DNA from: DASWHK01 sp036398215
GTDB lineage: Bacteria > Acidobacteriota > UBA890
Direction of reading: 5' to 3'
Length of the DNA: 40,191 nucleotides
NCBI GenBank assembly: GCA_036398215.1
Contig: DASWHK010000330.1
Span: 1-40,191 of the forward strand
The translations under genes were made by a program, and so were the position numbers. Within the stretch, counting starts at the first letter, position 1; the number at the start of each line of letters is the position of its first letter. The notes under the pieces are model-generated. The model saw nothing but the letters and a program-made list of their open reading frames with translations, was not told the origin of the DNA and ran no database searches. Below are positions 11,190-22,987 of the stretch, piece by piece.

Positions 11190-11401
11190 GCCGAGCGGAC
11201 TCGCACTCATGAGGACTCGGGTGCTCGATCGACCCGTGGTCTTGCAGAGGTGGGCGCTGTGCGTACGCCCTGGTTCTCGAGCAGCTCGACAACGTCGAGC
11301 GTCAACCCCGGTTCACCCCGGCATGCAGCCGGCTACGGAACGCCAATCGTTTCAGGGATTCCTTCACTCTTCGTGGAAGTGAGACGGGCATGCGCGCCTG
11401 G

Positions 11402-11433
11402 ATTCCGGACCCCTCCCCGACATTGACAACATT
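11402..11433. repeat. Dispersed short repeat, copy A
   Basis: The 28 bases 11402-11429, beginning ATTCCGGACCCCTCCCC, are identical to 15843-15870. With one mismatch the match extends to 32 bases. It lies between serS and the propeller lipoprotein gene, in the same orientation as copy B. No transposase is nearby. The rest of 11190-11463 shows no gene. Confidence 0.85.
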
Positions 11434-11463
11434 CGGCCGCCAGCCGCCAGAGGCGCACGTCCT

Positions 11464-12699
11464 TCATCCCTCGATCCGCACCCGGTAGCGTCGAACCTGC
11501 GGGAAGGGGTTGTAGAGCGTCGTGTACAGGCGTCCGTCGGGGCCGACCAGCTCGGGCCGGCCGATGTCGGGGGCGTTGGTTCCTTCCTGCAGAACCGATC
11601 CCAGGAAGCGGCCATCGGGGTCGAACAGATCGAGTGAATTGGCGTATTCCGTCGTGGTTCGCTCGCGGGTCTCCATCATCCGTCGTATTTCTGCGTCGGG
11701 ATCGTCGATGTTCGTTGGCCAATACGCGGAAACGAGCCAGTGCCCCGACTCGAGCGCCAATGGGGCCATCAGTTGCCCGAACGATCCGATGCTGCCGCGC
11801 CGTTTGTCGATGAAGTGGACGCCGACGCGCACGAGGTAGTCGACGGGACGCGAGACGACCCGTGTCAGCTGCGCATCCGCGTCGTACCCGCGGAGGACAT
11901 ACTCTCCGTCGTTGCCGACGAGGATCGCGCCGTCGGCGACGCGGAGGTCGACGCCGGCGCCGACGGTCGCAGGAATCGCCAGATCGGGATTCACGCGGAC
12001 GCTGGCCTCAGCGCGCGCCGTCAACGGCTCCCCGAGCTCGACGACGGTAAAGTCGACCCCGACCGCGCCGGGCGTGAACTCCGTGAAGACGGCCGTATCC
12101 GACCTGAGGAAGCCGGCGAGTTGGCCGCCGCTGACGCGGGCCGTACCGAGCGGGTAGGTAGCCAAGAAAGCACCGTCGAGATCCCACTGGTCGAGCCGCG
12201 TGCCGCCTTGATTGGCGATGAAGAGGGACCCTTCGCCGTCCCACGCGATGCCGCGGGCGCGTTGGAACTCCTCCGGGCCCTGCCCCTGGCGCCCCGCTGT
12301 CCAGCGGACGCTCCCGTCGCCGGCGAACGAAACCAACCGGTTCGATTGCTGGTCGAAGACGTAGACGTTCTGCTCGTCGTCGACCGCGACGCCGCGGACC
12401 GAGCCGAGCATCATCTCGTCCGGGCCCTCTTCGACGCCGAAGACCTGCTCGAGCTCGAAGCTCACCGGCAAGGGGTCGCGGCCGTCCCAAAGCCCGGTTG
12501 CCGGATTCTCGACGTAGGTCACGCCATCGCGGGTTTCGATGTTTCCCGGCCACGAGGAGCGTGGGGCGCACGAGGCGGCGAAAAGGCACAACGCTGCGAC
12601 AGCGATTGTCAGTCCCGGCTCGCGCTTCCGTGCCTTTTGCTTGCTCGTAAGCCCCGCCGCTGCAGCAGTATCGCGCCAGAGAACCGCCAGTTCACGCAT
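11464..12699 (-). CDS. Six-bladed beta-propeller lipoprotein
   Basis: 411 residues. A hydrophobic stretch ending in the lipobox FAASC (Cys45) suggests a lipoprotein, although the 28 residues ahead of it are long for a signal peptide; no alternative in-frame start was found. The body carries repeated NHL/six-bladed propeller blades, e.g. GSVRGVAVDDEQNVYVFDQQ and RARGIAWDGEGSLFIANQGG. Such proteins are common in Acidobacteriota and related phyla and usually act as extracytoplasmic binding scaffolds; no catalytic motif was seen. It follows the kinase-propeller gene by 118 bp on the same strand, so the two may be co-transcribed. Confidence 0.8.
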   Translation of the reverse strand: MRELAVLWRDTAAAAGLTSKQKARKREPGLTIAVAALCLFAASCAPRSSWPGNIETRDGVTYVENPATGLWDGRDPLPVSFELEQVFGVEEGPDEMMLGSVRGVAVDDEQNVYVFDQQSNRLVSFAGDGSVRWTAGRQGQGPEEFQRARGIAWDGEGSLFIANQGGTRLDQWDLDGAFLATYPLGTARVSGGQLAGFLRSDTAVFTEFTPGAVGVDFTVVELGEPLTARAEASVRVNPDLAIPATVGAGVDLRVADGAILVGNDGEYVLRGYDADAQLTRVVSRPVDYLVRVGVHFIDKRRGSIGSFGQLMAPLALESGHWLVSAYWPTNIDDPDAEIRRMMETRERTTTEYANSLDLFDPDGRFLGSVLQEGTNAPDIGRPELVGPDGRLYTTLYNPFPQVRRYRVRIEG

Positions 12700-12817
12700 C
12701 TGGTTCCGTTGGGCTCCGCCGGTGGCGCCGACATCTGAAGGAGTCTATGTCGTGCCCCAAGGAAGGTTCCAGCAACGAATCCCCACCGCCCTGCAAAAAT
12801 CAAGAATCGTCAACGCC

Positions 12818-15529
<2,712 letters not shown>

Positions 15530-15899
15530 GGTTCGCGCTCAGATACGTGTCGCCGCCGCGTCTCGGCTCGCCGCCATGTCTCGACCGAACTCTACAAAAA
15601 GCGTCGCGTCTTTCCCACTGGCGGGGGCGGCGCCAACCGAAAACAAGGAGCGCACGGTGTTGCCGCACGCGCCGCACGTGGCGCCGCGAGGGCAGCAAGG
15701 GCGCATCGCGGCGTGTCAATTGCCGGAGTCGATGTCGAAGCCACAAGGGCTTCGATTCCAGGATTGCGGTTCCGTGCGATGAATCGTCACGAGGCGCACA
15801 GCGACCGTGTGGGCGCGCGGCGTCGCTTCGAGGAAAGCGATTATTCCGGACCCCTCCCCGACATTGACAATATTGACAGACATGTGACAGCATTGACGC
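15530..15899. other. Divergent intergenic region between kinase and toxin-antitoxin genes
   Basis: Separates the minus-strand kinase from the plus-strand toxin-antitoxin pair. Its right end holds dispersed repeat copy B, followed by ATTGAC repeats at 15863-15868, 15872-15877 and 15892-15897, immediately before the antitoxin ATG. These are candidate operator or -35-like sites. No further gene was seen. Confidence 0.45.
15843..15874. repeat. Dispersed short repeat, copy B
   Basis: 28 bases identical to copy A (11402-11429), in the same orientation, then one C/T difference and three more matches. It ends 25 bp before the antitoxin start. The C-rich core next to ATTGAC resembles intergenic REP-type repeats, which is inference. 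Confidence 0.85.
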
Positions 15900-16445
15900 A
15901 TGGCTCGTGGACAAACGACCTCATCGGTCGACGCAGACTTCGTGGAACGGGCGACGCATCGATTCGCTCGAGCGCTGGCTGGCGTGGTGGCGGACTACCG
16001 CCGCGGGGGCCGGTCCCCATCCGACCTGCTCGGAGAGCCGGAGTCGTTCGGTGAGCGCGCGGTCGCCGCACAGGCACCGGCGCCGTCGCCGTGGGACGAT
16101 CTCGTCGGCCCGTTCCTGCGATGCGAAGGGGTCGAAGCCCGGCTGGGCGTCACCCGTCAGGCCGTCGCCGCCCGCGCGGCGCGCCGCAGGCTGCTTCGCG
16201 TGGTCACCGCCGACGGGGTGCACTTGTACCCGACGTGGCAGTTCGCCGACGGCGGCATCGTGCCGGGGCTCGACGATGTGCTCTCCCTGTTTGCCGAGGA
16301 TACCGTGGACGGTTGGACGCTCGCTGGGTGGCTGCGGACGCGCGATCCGGAGCTCGGCGAGGCCCCTCTCGAGGCGCTGCAACGAGGTGACGTCGCCGCT
16401 GTACTTGCCGCCGCCCGCTCGGCTGCAGCCGCGCTGGCCGCTTGA
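15900..16445 (+). CDS. Xre/MbcA/ParS-family antitoxin
   Basis: 181 residues from ATG 15900. The middle (about 70-105) looks like the DNA-binding part of Xre/ParS antitoxins: FLRCEGVEARLGVTRQAVAARAARRRLLRVVTADGVHLYPTWQF in the positions before residue 120, with a helix-turn-helix at GVTRQAVAARAAR. The C-terminus (about 120-175) fits the toxin-binding module, with a typical ending (GWLRTRDPELG and EALQRGDVAAVLAAARSAA). It should neutralise the RES toxin encoded immediately downstream and repress their joint promoter. The stop TGA overlaps the toxin start. ATTGAC repeats just upstream are candidate operator sites. The family call rests on pattern and on pairing with a RES gene. Confidence 0.85.
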   Translation: MARGQTTSSVDADFVERATHRFARALAGVVADYRRGGRSPSDLLGEPESFGERAVAAQAPAPSPWDDLVGPFLRCEGVEARLGVTRQAVAARAARRRLLRVVTADGVHLYPTWQFADGGIVPGLDDVLSLFAEDTVDGWTLAGWLRTRDPELGEAPLEALQRGDVAAVLAAARSAAAALAA

Positions 16446-17026
16446 GCTCGCTCCGCGAGCCCCCGAGCGATCTTCGGGGGTTTCCCAGCTCGCGTGTTCC
16501 TGCCCGTCTGTTGCGCGTGTGCCGGAGCGAACGCGCCACGTGGTGGTTCTCGAGCGACGGATCGGGCCGCTTCGATCTGGCTCCACCAGAGGGCACCTGC
16601 TACCTGGCGACGGATGCCTACGCCGCCGTTCGCGAGGCGTCTCGGCTGGGTCCCGTCACCCCTGGTTGGGTACAGGCTCGCGAGTTGCGGGAGGCGGCGC
16701 CGCCTGATCCGAAAGCGCGCCTGGCGGCGACCACGCGCCGCGCCGCAGGGCGCTTCGGTATCACGACCGAGCTGTCGACCCTTCTTCCCTACGATCTGCC
16801 CAGGCGTTGGGCTGCGGCTTTCCGAAGGCATGGTCTTGCCGGCATTCGCCACGAGCTGCGCCACGACCCACGCGCGCGGCCGAGCGGATTGGCCTTGTTC
16901 GGCTCGGCGGGGGCGCCCGACTGGGCCGACGGTGGGCGCCATCCGCTCAGCGTGGCGATGGTCGTCGGCTGTGGCGTGCAGGTCTTGCCGCCGCCGCCGG
17001 CTGCCGTTCTGACCATCGTGAGCTGA
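16442..17026 (+). CDS. RES-domain toxin (NAD+-degrading family)
   Basis: 194 residues. The start is TTG 16442, sharing four bases (TTGA) with the antitoxin stop, a standard translational-coupling layout. The RES fold is visible: LLRVCRSE (Arg25), WWFSSDGSGRFDL, GTCYLATDAYAAVREAS (Tyr54, Glu65) and GLALFGSAG. Family members degrade NAD+ to stop growth. At the position where many members have a conserved Ser (GIRYPSR-like), this protein reads GIRHELRH, with Leu139; Ser148 lies nearby. This may mark a subfamily or a weakened toxin. A 7-bp hairpin sits over its first codons. Confidence 0.87.
   Translation: MSSLREPPSDLRGFPSSRVPARLLRVCRSERATWWFSSDGSGRFDLAPPEGTCYLATDAYAAVREASRLGPVTPGWVQARELREAAPPDPKARLAATTRRAAGRFGITTELSTLLPYDLPRRWAAAFRRHGLAGIRHELRHDPRARPSGLALFGSAGAPDWADGGRHPLSVAMVVGCGVQVLPPPPAAVLTIVS
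16460..16480 (+). promoter_or_regulatory. Hairpin at the start of the toxin ORF
   Basis: CCCCCGA (16460-16466) pairs perfectly with TCGGGGG (16474-16480) around a 7-base loop, followed by TTT. It lies 16 bases after the toxin initiation codon. It could slow translation or cause partial termination, keeping toxin output below antitoxin. This is inferred from structure only. Confidence 0.45.
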
Positions 17027-17188
17027 GGCGCCCTACTTCGCCCGGCGCAAGTTGACACCCGCGTTCCGCAAGCTCATGGAAAGCGGCAGGCTTCGCGGCG
17101 GCACGGACAGCACGCGCATCGTCGCGGAAGACCGAGACCGACCCGGGGCGACCGACTGGCGATCGAGCCGTCGCGACAGATAGACGAG

Positions 17189-19597
17189 CTAGCGGGCCGA
17201 TCCGGCCGGCCGCAGGACCAGTCGATGCGCCATGACCTCCTCGACGGCGGCGCGGCTGAAGGCGAGCGGGAAGTAGTCGTCGGCGGCCCAGGGCTCGATC
17301 TGGTCGCCGTAGTAGGGGCTGCCGGGCTGGCCCGATTGGCCGGGTGCGGTGGTGGCGAGGCCGGCGTCCCCGTCGGCGAGATCGAAGATCTCCCGGAAGG
17401 TGGCGCCGTTGGCATAGACGGTGCCGGCGCCGCCGCTCTTCTCGACGGCCGGCAGGTCGAAGTCGTCCACCAGCCGATGGCCGAACGGCTGATCGTTCAG
17501 CCGCCCCCAGCGCCACGCGGAGCGGTCGGCGCCGAGCTCGGTTGTCAGCCGCTGCAAGGCCTGCCGCAGGCCCTCCTCGACGGTGGCCGCGGTCTCGAGC
17601 GCCTCGTCGTCGACGCTGCGCCGCCAGGTCATATACAGCGCCGCGGCGGCGCTGTCGCGGTCGAAGAGGGCATCCCAGCCGGCGAGCTGCTGGCGCGCCC
17701 ACTCGACGTCGGGATCCTCGGCGCTCCAGCCCTGAAACAGGGGCAGCAGCTCGGCCGCCGAGCTCGAGTAGGCATCGTGCTGCATGCGCCGAAAGTCCGC
17801 GATCGTGAACGTGCCGCCGGCGCCGCCGCCGCCCGCCTCCAGCATCTCGACGAGGCGCTCGTAGCGAGTGTACGGGGGCCCGGACTTGAACATGATCGGC
17901 GGGTGAAAGCCGGGCGGCTGGACGTTGTGGTTGGCGGTGGCGATCCAACCTCGCTCGGGGTTGAGCTCCTCGGGAAGGTCGTCGCGGAAGCCGGTCCATT
18001 GGTAGGCGCCGGTCCCTGGCACCGGCAGGCGGCCGTACCACGGTGTGGGGCCGGCGCGGTCCGGGGTCAGCGCCGCGGCGCGCCAGGCGATGTTGCCGTC
18101 GACGTCGCCGCAGATCATGTTCTCGGAGGGCGACTTCCAGCCGTCCATGGCGTCGAGGAACTCGATGCAGTCGGCCACCTGGTCGACCCGCAGAGAGCCG
18201 AGGTAGGGCGCCGTGCCGGGCTCCTGGGCGAACGAGCGCACCGCGAAGGCGACGCCCCGCTCGACGTCCTTGTAGACGATCGGGCCGTGGCGGCTGAACT
18301 CGAAGGCGACCTCGCGGGCCGTCTCACCACGGACCGGAATCGTCTCGCGCTCGACGCGAAGCGGCTCGGACTCGCCCCGGTACATCACCCGCGAAGGGTC
18401 GGCGGGGTCGAGCTCTTCGATGAACACGTCGATCTGGTCGGTGCCGACGATCGTCAGCCCCCAGGCGGCGCGCTCATTGCGGCCGATGGCGATGCCGGGC
18501 AGCGCCGGCTCGCCGGCGCCGATCACCCGCCAGCCGGGCGCCTCGAGGTGGGCCAGGTAGCGAAGCGCCGGGTTGCCGACCTCGCGGTGCGGGTCGTTGG
18601 CCAGCATCGGCACGCCCGAGGCGCTCAGGGCCCCGGAGATCACCCAGTTGTTGCTGCCGATCTCGTCGCGGTGCGTGGGCGGCGGCGGCGCCAACCAGGT
18701 CAGGCTCGGCGCCGACCACTCGAGTCGGGCCAGCAGCGTCGAGGGGCCGGCGCCGGCAGCTCCGCCGCGGCGCTCGACCGCCGCGACTCCCCGCTCGGCG
18801 AGCGCCGCGTACTCGGGCAGCAGCGGCACGTCGAACGAGCGGCCGGCACGAGCCGAGAGGGCCTCGATCGCCCCGTCGGTGATCACGCCGAGGTCGAGCC
18901 CCTCCGGGACGACCAGCTCGTAGAACGGGTCCGGGGAGGCGCGGCGGTTGGCCTCCTCGGCGCCCAGCTCGGCGACCCGCTGCGCCAGCCGCAGGTCGGC
19001 GGTGATGCTGCCGCCGACGCCGGTCAGCGTCGAGCGCAGGGTCGGCGTCGCCGCCGTCCACGGCCGCGGCCGGATCCCGGTGAGCCGGAACTCCACCGGC
19101 AGGTCGTCGCCGCGGTGGGCGATGTAGGCGTTGATGCCGGCGGCGAACGACGACAGGATGCGCTCGCTCTCGGGGTGGTAGCTGGCAAGCTCGGCCTCCG
19201 AGAGGCCGCCGCGCCAAGACAGCAGGCGCATGATGCGGTCGGCCTCGAACCGGTCCGCGCCGGAGATCTCGGCGCTCGTTCCCTCCAGCCAGCGCCGCCA
19301 CATCTCGAGCTGCCAGAGGCGGTCCTGGGCGGCGACGAAGCCCTGGGCGAAGAACAGGTCGTCGGTGCTGGTCGCGTAGATGTGGGGCACGCCCCAGCGA
19401 TCGCGCAGCACCTCGACCTCGGCGCCGAGCCCGGCGAGCTCGATCTCGCCGTCGAGCTGCGACAGCGACGAGGTCGCCAACGCGTCGAGGTCGGGCACGG
19501 TCTCGGCGGCGGGTGCGCAGCCGTAGACGAGAACGGCGGCGGCAAAGAATACGAAGGGAACGGGGAGCCGTTGGGACTGCAAATGCTCTCGGGTCAC
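17189..19597 (-). CDS. Penicillin acylase family Ntn-hydrolase lipoprotein
   Basis: 802 residues from GTG 19597. That start has AAGGAGGA ideally placed, and it opens straight into a signal peptide with lipobox LVYGC (Cys27); the frame stays open upstream but lacks these features. After an N-terminal alpha-chain region (VLRDRWGVPHIYA, FAQGFVAAQDRLWQLE, typical of the family) comes GSNNWVISG. Ser315 there should become the nucleophile after autocatalytic cleavage. The beta chain includes NDPHREVGNPALRYLAHL and the WIATANHN motif. Family members hydrolyse amide bonds of beta-lactams, acyl-homoserine lactones or other amides. The substrate here is unknown, and no resistance function should be assumed. 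Confidence 0.93.
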   Translation of the reverse strand: MTREHLQSQRLPVPFVFFAAAVLVYGCAPAAETVPDLDALATSSLSQLDGEIELAGLGAEVEVLRDRWGVPHIYATSTDDLFFAQGFVAAQDRLWQLEMWRRWLEGTSAEISGADRFEADRIMRLLSWRGGLSEAELASYHPESERILSSFAAGINAYIAHRGDDLPVEFRLTGIRPRPWTAATPTLRSTLTGVGGSITADLRLAQRVAELGAEEANRRASPDPFYELVVPEGLDLGVITDGAIEALSARAGRSFDVPLLPEYAALAERGVAAVERRGGAAGAGPSTLLARLEWSAPSLTWLAPPPPTHRDEIGSNNWVISGALSASGVPMLANDPHREVGNPALRYLAHLEAPGWRVIGAGEPALPGIAIGRNERAAWGLTIVGTDQIDVFIEELDPADPSRVMYRGESEPLRVERETIPVRGETAREVAFEFSRHGPIVYKDVERGVAFAVRSFAQEPGTAPYLGSLRVDQVADCIEFLDAMDGWKSPSENMICGDVDGNIAWRAAALTPDRAGPTPWYGRLPVPGTGAYQWTGFRDDLPEELNPERGWIATANHNVQPPGFHPPIMFKSGPPYTRYERLVEMLEAGGGGAGGTFTIADFRRMQHDAYSSSAAELLPLFQGWSAEDPDVEWARQQLAGWDALFDRDSAAAALYMTWRRSVDDEALETAATVEEGLRQALQRLTTELGADRSAWRWGRLNDQPFGHRLVDDFDLPAVEKSGGAGTVYANGATFREIFDLADGDAGLATTAPGQSGQPGSPYYGDQIEPWAADDYFPLAFSRAAVEEVMAHRLVLRPAGSAR

Positions 19598-19767
19598 GCT
19601 TCCTCCTTCGGATGCTCTCCACCCGGATCGTGGATTCTGGTGCGGGGGGCGCGCAGCTGTCAACGTCGCCCGTCGTACCGGGGCGAGGATCCGGGTCGGC
19701 GATGCGGCCCGCCCCAGGGTCTTGGGCGGGTTGGACATTTTCGGCGCCGTCCGGCAGGCTTGGCCGC

Positions 19768-22020
19768 ATGAGCGACGAGCAGGATGCTGTCACCATCGGC
19801 AAGCTGAGAATCGCGCGCCCGCTGTACGAGCTCGTGAGCGACGAGATCGCCCCCGGCACCGGCCTCGACGCCGCCGAGGTCTGGACGTCGTTCGGCGAGA
19901 TCGTCGCCGACCTCGCCCCGAAGAACCGCCGCTTGCTCGATGTTCGCGACGAGCTGCAGGCGAGCATCGACGAATGGCACCGGCAACGCGGCGGTGCTCC
20001 CGTCGACGTGAACGAGTACCGCGCCTTTCTCGTCGAGTGCGGCTACCTGGTGCCCGAGGGCGAGGACTTCGCGGTGAGCACCGCGCCGGTCGATCCCGAG
20101 ATCTCGGAGATCGCCGGCCCGCAGCTCGTGGTCCCCGTCGACAACGCCCGCTACGCGCTCAACGCCAGCAACGCCCGCTGGGGAAGCCTTTACGACGCGC
20201 TGTACGGCACCGACGTGATCCCGGAGGACGGCGGCGCCGCCCGGGGAAGCTCCTACAACCCGGTGCGCGGCGAGCGGGTCGTGACGCGCACCGCGGAGTT
20301 TCTCGACGACGTGGCCCCGCTCGCCGAAGGCCAATACGCCGACATCGTCGCCTACGAGCTCGATGACGGCGGCGGCGGCAAGCGGCTGGCCTGCGTGCTC
20401 GCCGGTGGCGGCCGGACCGGCCTCGCCGACCCCTCCCTGTTCGCCGGCTACGACGCCGGGGACGACGGCCTGTCGGCGGTCCTCCTCCGCCACCACCGGC
20501 TCCATATCGAGATCCAGATCGATCGGGGGCATCCCGTCGGCGCCGCCCACCCCGCCGGGGTGAAGGACGTCCTGTTGGAGAGCGCCGTGACCACCATCCA
20601 GGACTGCGAGGACTCGGTCGCCGCGGTCGACGCCGGCGACAAGGTCGGCGTGTATCGCAACTGGCTCGGCATCATGAAGGGCACCCTCGAGGCGACGTTC
20701 ACCAAGGCCGGCAAGCAGCTCACCCGCCGCCTCGAGCCCGATCGCATCTACACCGATCCGCGCGGCGACGTGCTCACCGTGCCGGGACGCAGCCTGCTGC
20801 TGGTGCGCAACGTCGGCATCCACATGTACACCGACGCGGTCACCACCGCCGGCGGCGAGGAGGTCCCCGAGGGCTTCCTCGACGCGCTGATCACGGTGCT
20901 CGCCGCGATCCACGACCTGAAGGGCGGCGGGCCGCTGACCAACAGCCGCGCCGGCAACGTCTACATCGTCAAGCCGAAGCTGCACGGCCCCGAGGAGGTC
21001 GCCGCCACCGTCGAGCTGTACGGGCGCATCGAGGAGGCGCTGGGCCTGCCCGCCAGGACGATCAAGATCGGCATCATGGACGAGGAGCGGCGCACGACGG
21101 TGAACCTCGAGGAATGCATACGCGCCGCCCAGGACCGGGTGATCTTCATCAACACCGGCTTCCTCGACCGCACCGGAGACGAGATCCACACCAGCATGGA
21201 GGCCGGGCCGATGATCCCCAAGCCGGAGATCAAGAGCTGCCCGTGGATGCTGGCGTACGAGGACTGGAACGTCGACGTCGGCATCGAGTGCGGCCTCCCC
21301 GGCAAGGCCCAGATCGGCAAGGGAATGTGGGCGGCGCCCGACGAGATGGCCGCCATGGTCAAGGCCAAGATCGAGCATCCGCGCGCCGGGGCGAACACCG
21401 CCTGGGTGCCGTCACCGACGGCGGCGACCCTGCACGCGATGCACTACCACCAGGTCGACGTTGCGGAGGTGCAGGCGGGCCTCGCCGGCCGCGAGCGCGC
21501 CGATCTGAACGACATCCTCACGCTGCCGCTGCTCGGCGACCGCGAGCTGACGGGCGATGAGATCCAGGCCGAGCTCGACAACAACGCCCAGGGAATCCTC
21601 GGCTACGTGGTCCGCTGGGTGGGCCAGGGCGTCGGCTGCTCCAAGGTCCCGGACATCAACGACATCGGCCTGATGGAGGACCGCGCCACGCTGCGCATCT
21701 CCAGCCAGCACATCGCCAACTGGTTGCACCACGGCATCGTCGACCGCGAGCAGGTGATCGCCACCTTCCAGCGGATGGCGGCGGTCGTCGACCGGCAGAA
21801 CGAGGGCGATCCGGCCTACCTGCCCATGGCCGCCGACCTCGACGGCAGCCCGGAGTTTCAGGCCGCCCTTGACCTCGTGTTCGAGGGCCGCGACGAGCCG
21901 AACGGCTACACCGAGCGCGTCCTGCACGCCCGGCGGCGCGAGGCCAAGGCGCGAGGGGCAGCGACGCAAGGGCCGGCGGCGCGGAGAGCGGAGCAACGGG
22001 CCGCGAAGGTGCAGAAGTGA
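19768..22020 (+). CDS. glcB: Malate synthase G
   Basis: 750 residues from ATG 19768 (MSDEQDAVTIGKLRIARPLYEL); the longer upstream frame runs through the promoter of the divergent lipoprotein gene and was rejected. The G-type architecture is present, with signatures IQDCEDSVAAVDAGDK, GRSLLLVRNVGIHMYTDAV, GPMIPKPEIKSCPWMLAYED, AGANTAWVPSPTAATLHAMH and MEDRATLRISSQHIANWL (catalytic Asp). It condenses glyoxylate and acetyl-CoA to malate in the glyoxylate route. No isocitrate lyase lies in the window. A Lys/Arg/Ala-rich tail (AKARGAATQGPAARRAEQRA) makes it slightly longer than usual. The FAH-family gene follows after 71 bp. Confidence 0.97.
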   Translation: MSDEQDAVTIGKLRIARPLYELVSDEIAPGTGLDAAEVWTSFGEIVADLAPKNRRLLDVRDELQASIDEWHRQRGGAPVDVNEYRAFLVECGYLVPEGEDFAVSTAPVDPEISEIAGPQLVVPVDNARYALNASNARWGSLYDALYGTDVIPEDGGAARGSSYNPVRGERVVTRTAEFLDDVAPLAEGQYADIVAYELDDGGGGKRLACVLAGGGRTGLADPSLFAGYDAGDDGLSAVLLRHHRLHIEIQIDRGHPVGAAHPAGVKDVLLESAVTTIQDCEDSVAAVDAGDKVGVYRNWLGIMKGTLEATFTKAGKQLTRRLEPDRIYTDPRGDVLTVPGRSLLLVRNVGIHMYTDAVTTAGGEEVPEGFLDALITVLAAIHDLKGGGPLTNSRAGNVYIVKPKLHGPEEVAATVELYGRIEEALGLPARTIKIGIMDEERRTTVNLEECIRAAQDRVIFINTGFLDRTGDEIHTSMEAGPMIPKPEIKSCPWMLAYEDWNVDVGIECGLPGKAQIGKGMWAAPDEMAAMVKAKIEHPRAGANTAWVPSPTAATLHAMHYHQVDVAEVQAGLAGRERADLNDILTLPLLGDRELTGDEIQAELDNNAQGILGYVVRWVGQGVGCSKVPDINDIGLMEDRATLRISSQHIANWLHHGIVDREQVIATFQRMAAVVDRQNEGDPAYLPMAADLDGSPEFQAALDLVFEGRDEPNGYTERVLHARRREAKARGAATQGPAARRAEQRAAKVQK

Positions 22021-22091
22021 GCGCGAGGAACCCCGATCACATGAGGCTCGACACAGGCCCGATGGCGGGCCGGGGCGAGGAGTAGCAAGGA

Positions 22092-22868
22092 ATGGCGCGG
22101 TGGGTTCGTTTCCGGCACCAGGGGCGGAGTGGCTTCGGCCTTCTCGACGGCACCGGAATCCAGGTCCACGCCGGCGACATGTTCGACGCCCCGGCGAGCG
22201 CCGGCGAGGAGCGGGAGCTGGAAGCGGTCGAGCTGTTGCCGCCCACGACTCCGTCGAAGTTCATCTGCCTGTGGAACAACCTGCGCGCCGTCGCCGACAA
22301 GATGGGGCTCGCCGATCCCGACGGGCCGCTGTACGCCTTCAAGGCGCCGTCGGCGCTGCTCGCCCCCGGCGGCACGATCGTGCGGCCGGCCGGCTACGAC
22401 GGCCCGGTGATGTACGAGGGCGAGCTCGGCATCGTGATCGGCAAGCGCTGCCGGGCGGTGGGCGACGCAGAGGCCGCCGGCTGCATCTTCGGCTACACCT
22501 GCGTCAACGACGCCACGGCGTTCGGAGTCATCAACAACGAGTCTTTCCCGCAGTTTCCCCAGTGGACCCGCGCCAAGAGCTTCGACACCTTCGGCCCCTT
22601 CGGCCCGGTCGTCGCCACCGGCCTCGACGCCCGAGAGCTGCGCGTCAGGACCACCGTCGACGGCGAGACGCGCCAGGACTACCCGGTCAGCGACTTCTTC
22701 TTCACGCCGGCCGAGCTGGTCGCCCGCCTGTCCCACGACATGACGCTGCTGCCCGGCGACCTGATCGCCTGCGGCACCTCGCTGGGGGCCCAGCCAATGG
22801 AGCCGGGCTCGACCGTGGAGATCGAGATCGAGGGCATCGGCGTCCTCTCCAACCGCTTCGCCGGCTGA
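22092..22868 (+). CDS. Fumarylacetoacetate hydrolase family protein
   Basis: 258 residues from ATG 22092, with GAGGAG nine bases upstream. The FAH fold is evident: FICLWNNLRAVADKMG, YAFKAPSALL, the metal-binding segment VMYEGELGIVIGKRC (Glu-x-Glu), NDATAF (Asp) and GDLIACGTSLG. The family includes acylpyruvate hydrolases, oxaloacetate decarboxylase/tautomerases and HpaG-type isomerases acting on 2-oxo acids with Mg2+ or Mn2+. The position after malate synthase on the same strand suggests C4/C2-acid metabolism, but the substrate cannot be decided from sequence alone. Confidence 0.92.
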   Translation: MARWVRFRHQGRSGFGLLDGTGIQVHAGDMFDAPASAGEERELEAVELLPPTTPSKFICLWNNLRAVADKMGLADPDGPLYAFKAPSALLAPGGTIVRPAGYDGPVMYEGELGIVIGKRCRAVGDAEAAGCIFGYTCVNDATAFGVINNESFPQFPQWTRAKSFDTFGPFGPVVATGLDARELRVRTTVDGETRQDYPVSDFFFTPAELVARLSHDMTLLPGDLIACGTSLGAQPMEPGSTVEIEIEGIGVLSNRFAG

Positions 22869-22907
22869 GACCAGCCTCCCGCCTCCGCGACAAGCTCAAG
22901 GAGCCCA

Positions 22908-22957
22908 TTGCACTGCACGAGGGCTGGCCCAAGCAGCTCGTTGCACTGCACGAAGGC
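22908..22957. repeat. Short direct repeat, 17 bp with one mismatch
   Basis: TTGCACTGCACGAGGGC at 22908-22924 recurs as TTGCACTGCACGAAGGC at 22941-22957, a period of 33 bp. It lies between the FAH gene stop and the decayed nucleotidyltransferase gene. No coding role is apparent. Confidence 0.7.
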
Positions 22958-22987
22958 GGTACTTTCCATCTCCCGGCGAGCCACCTC

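Noticed and set aside
17027..17188. Coding-like fragment after the toxin (reads PYFARRKLTPAFRKLMESGR)
   Set aside because: Too short, no start or ribosome-binding site, and no family recognised; perhaps a relic but not supportable.
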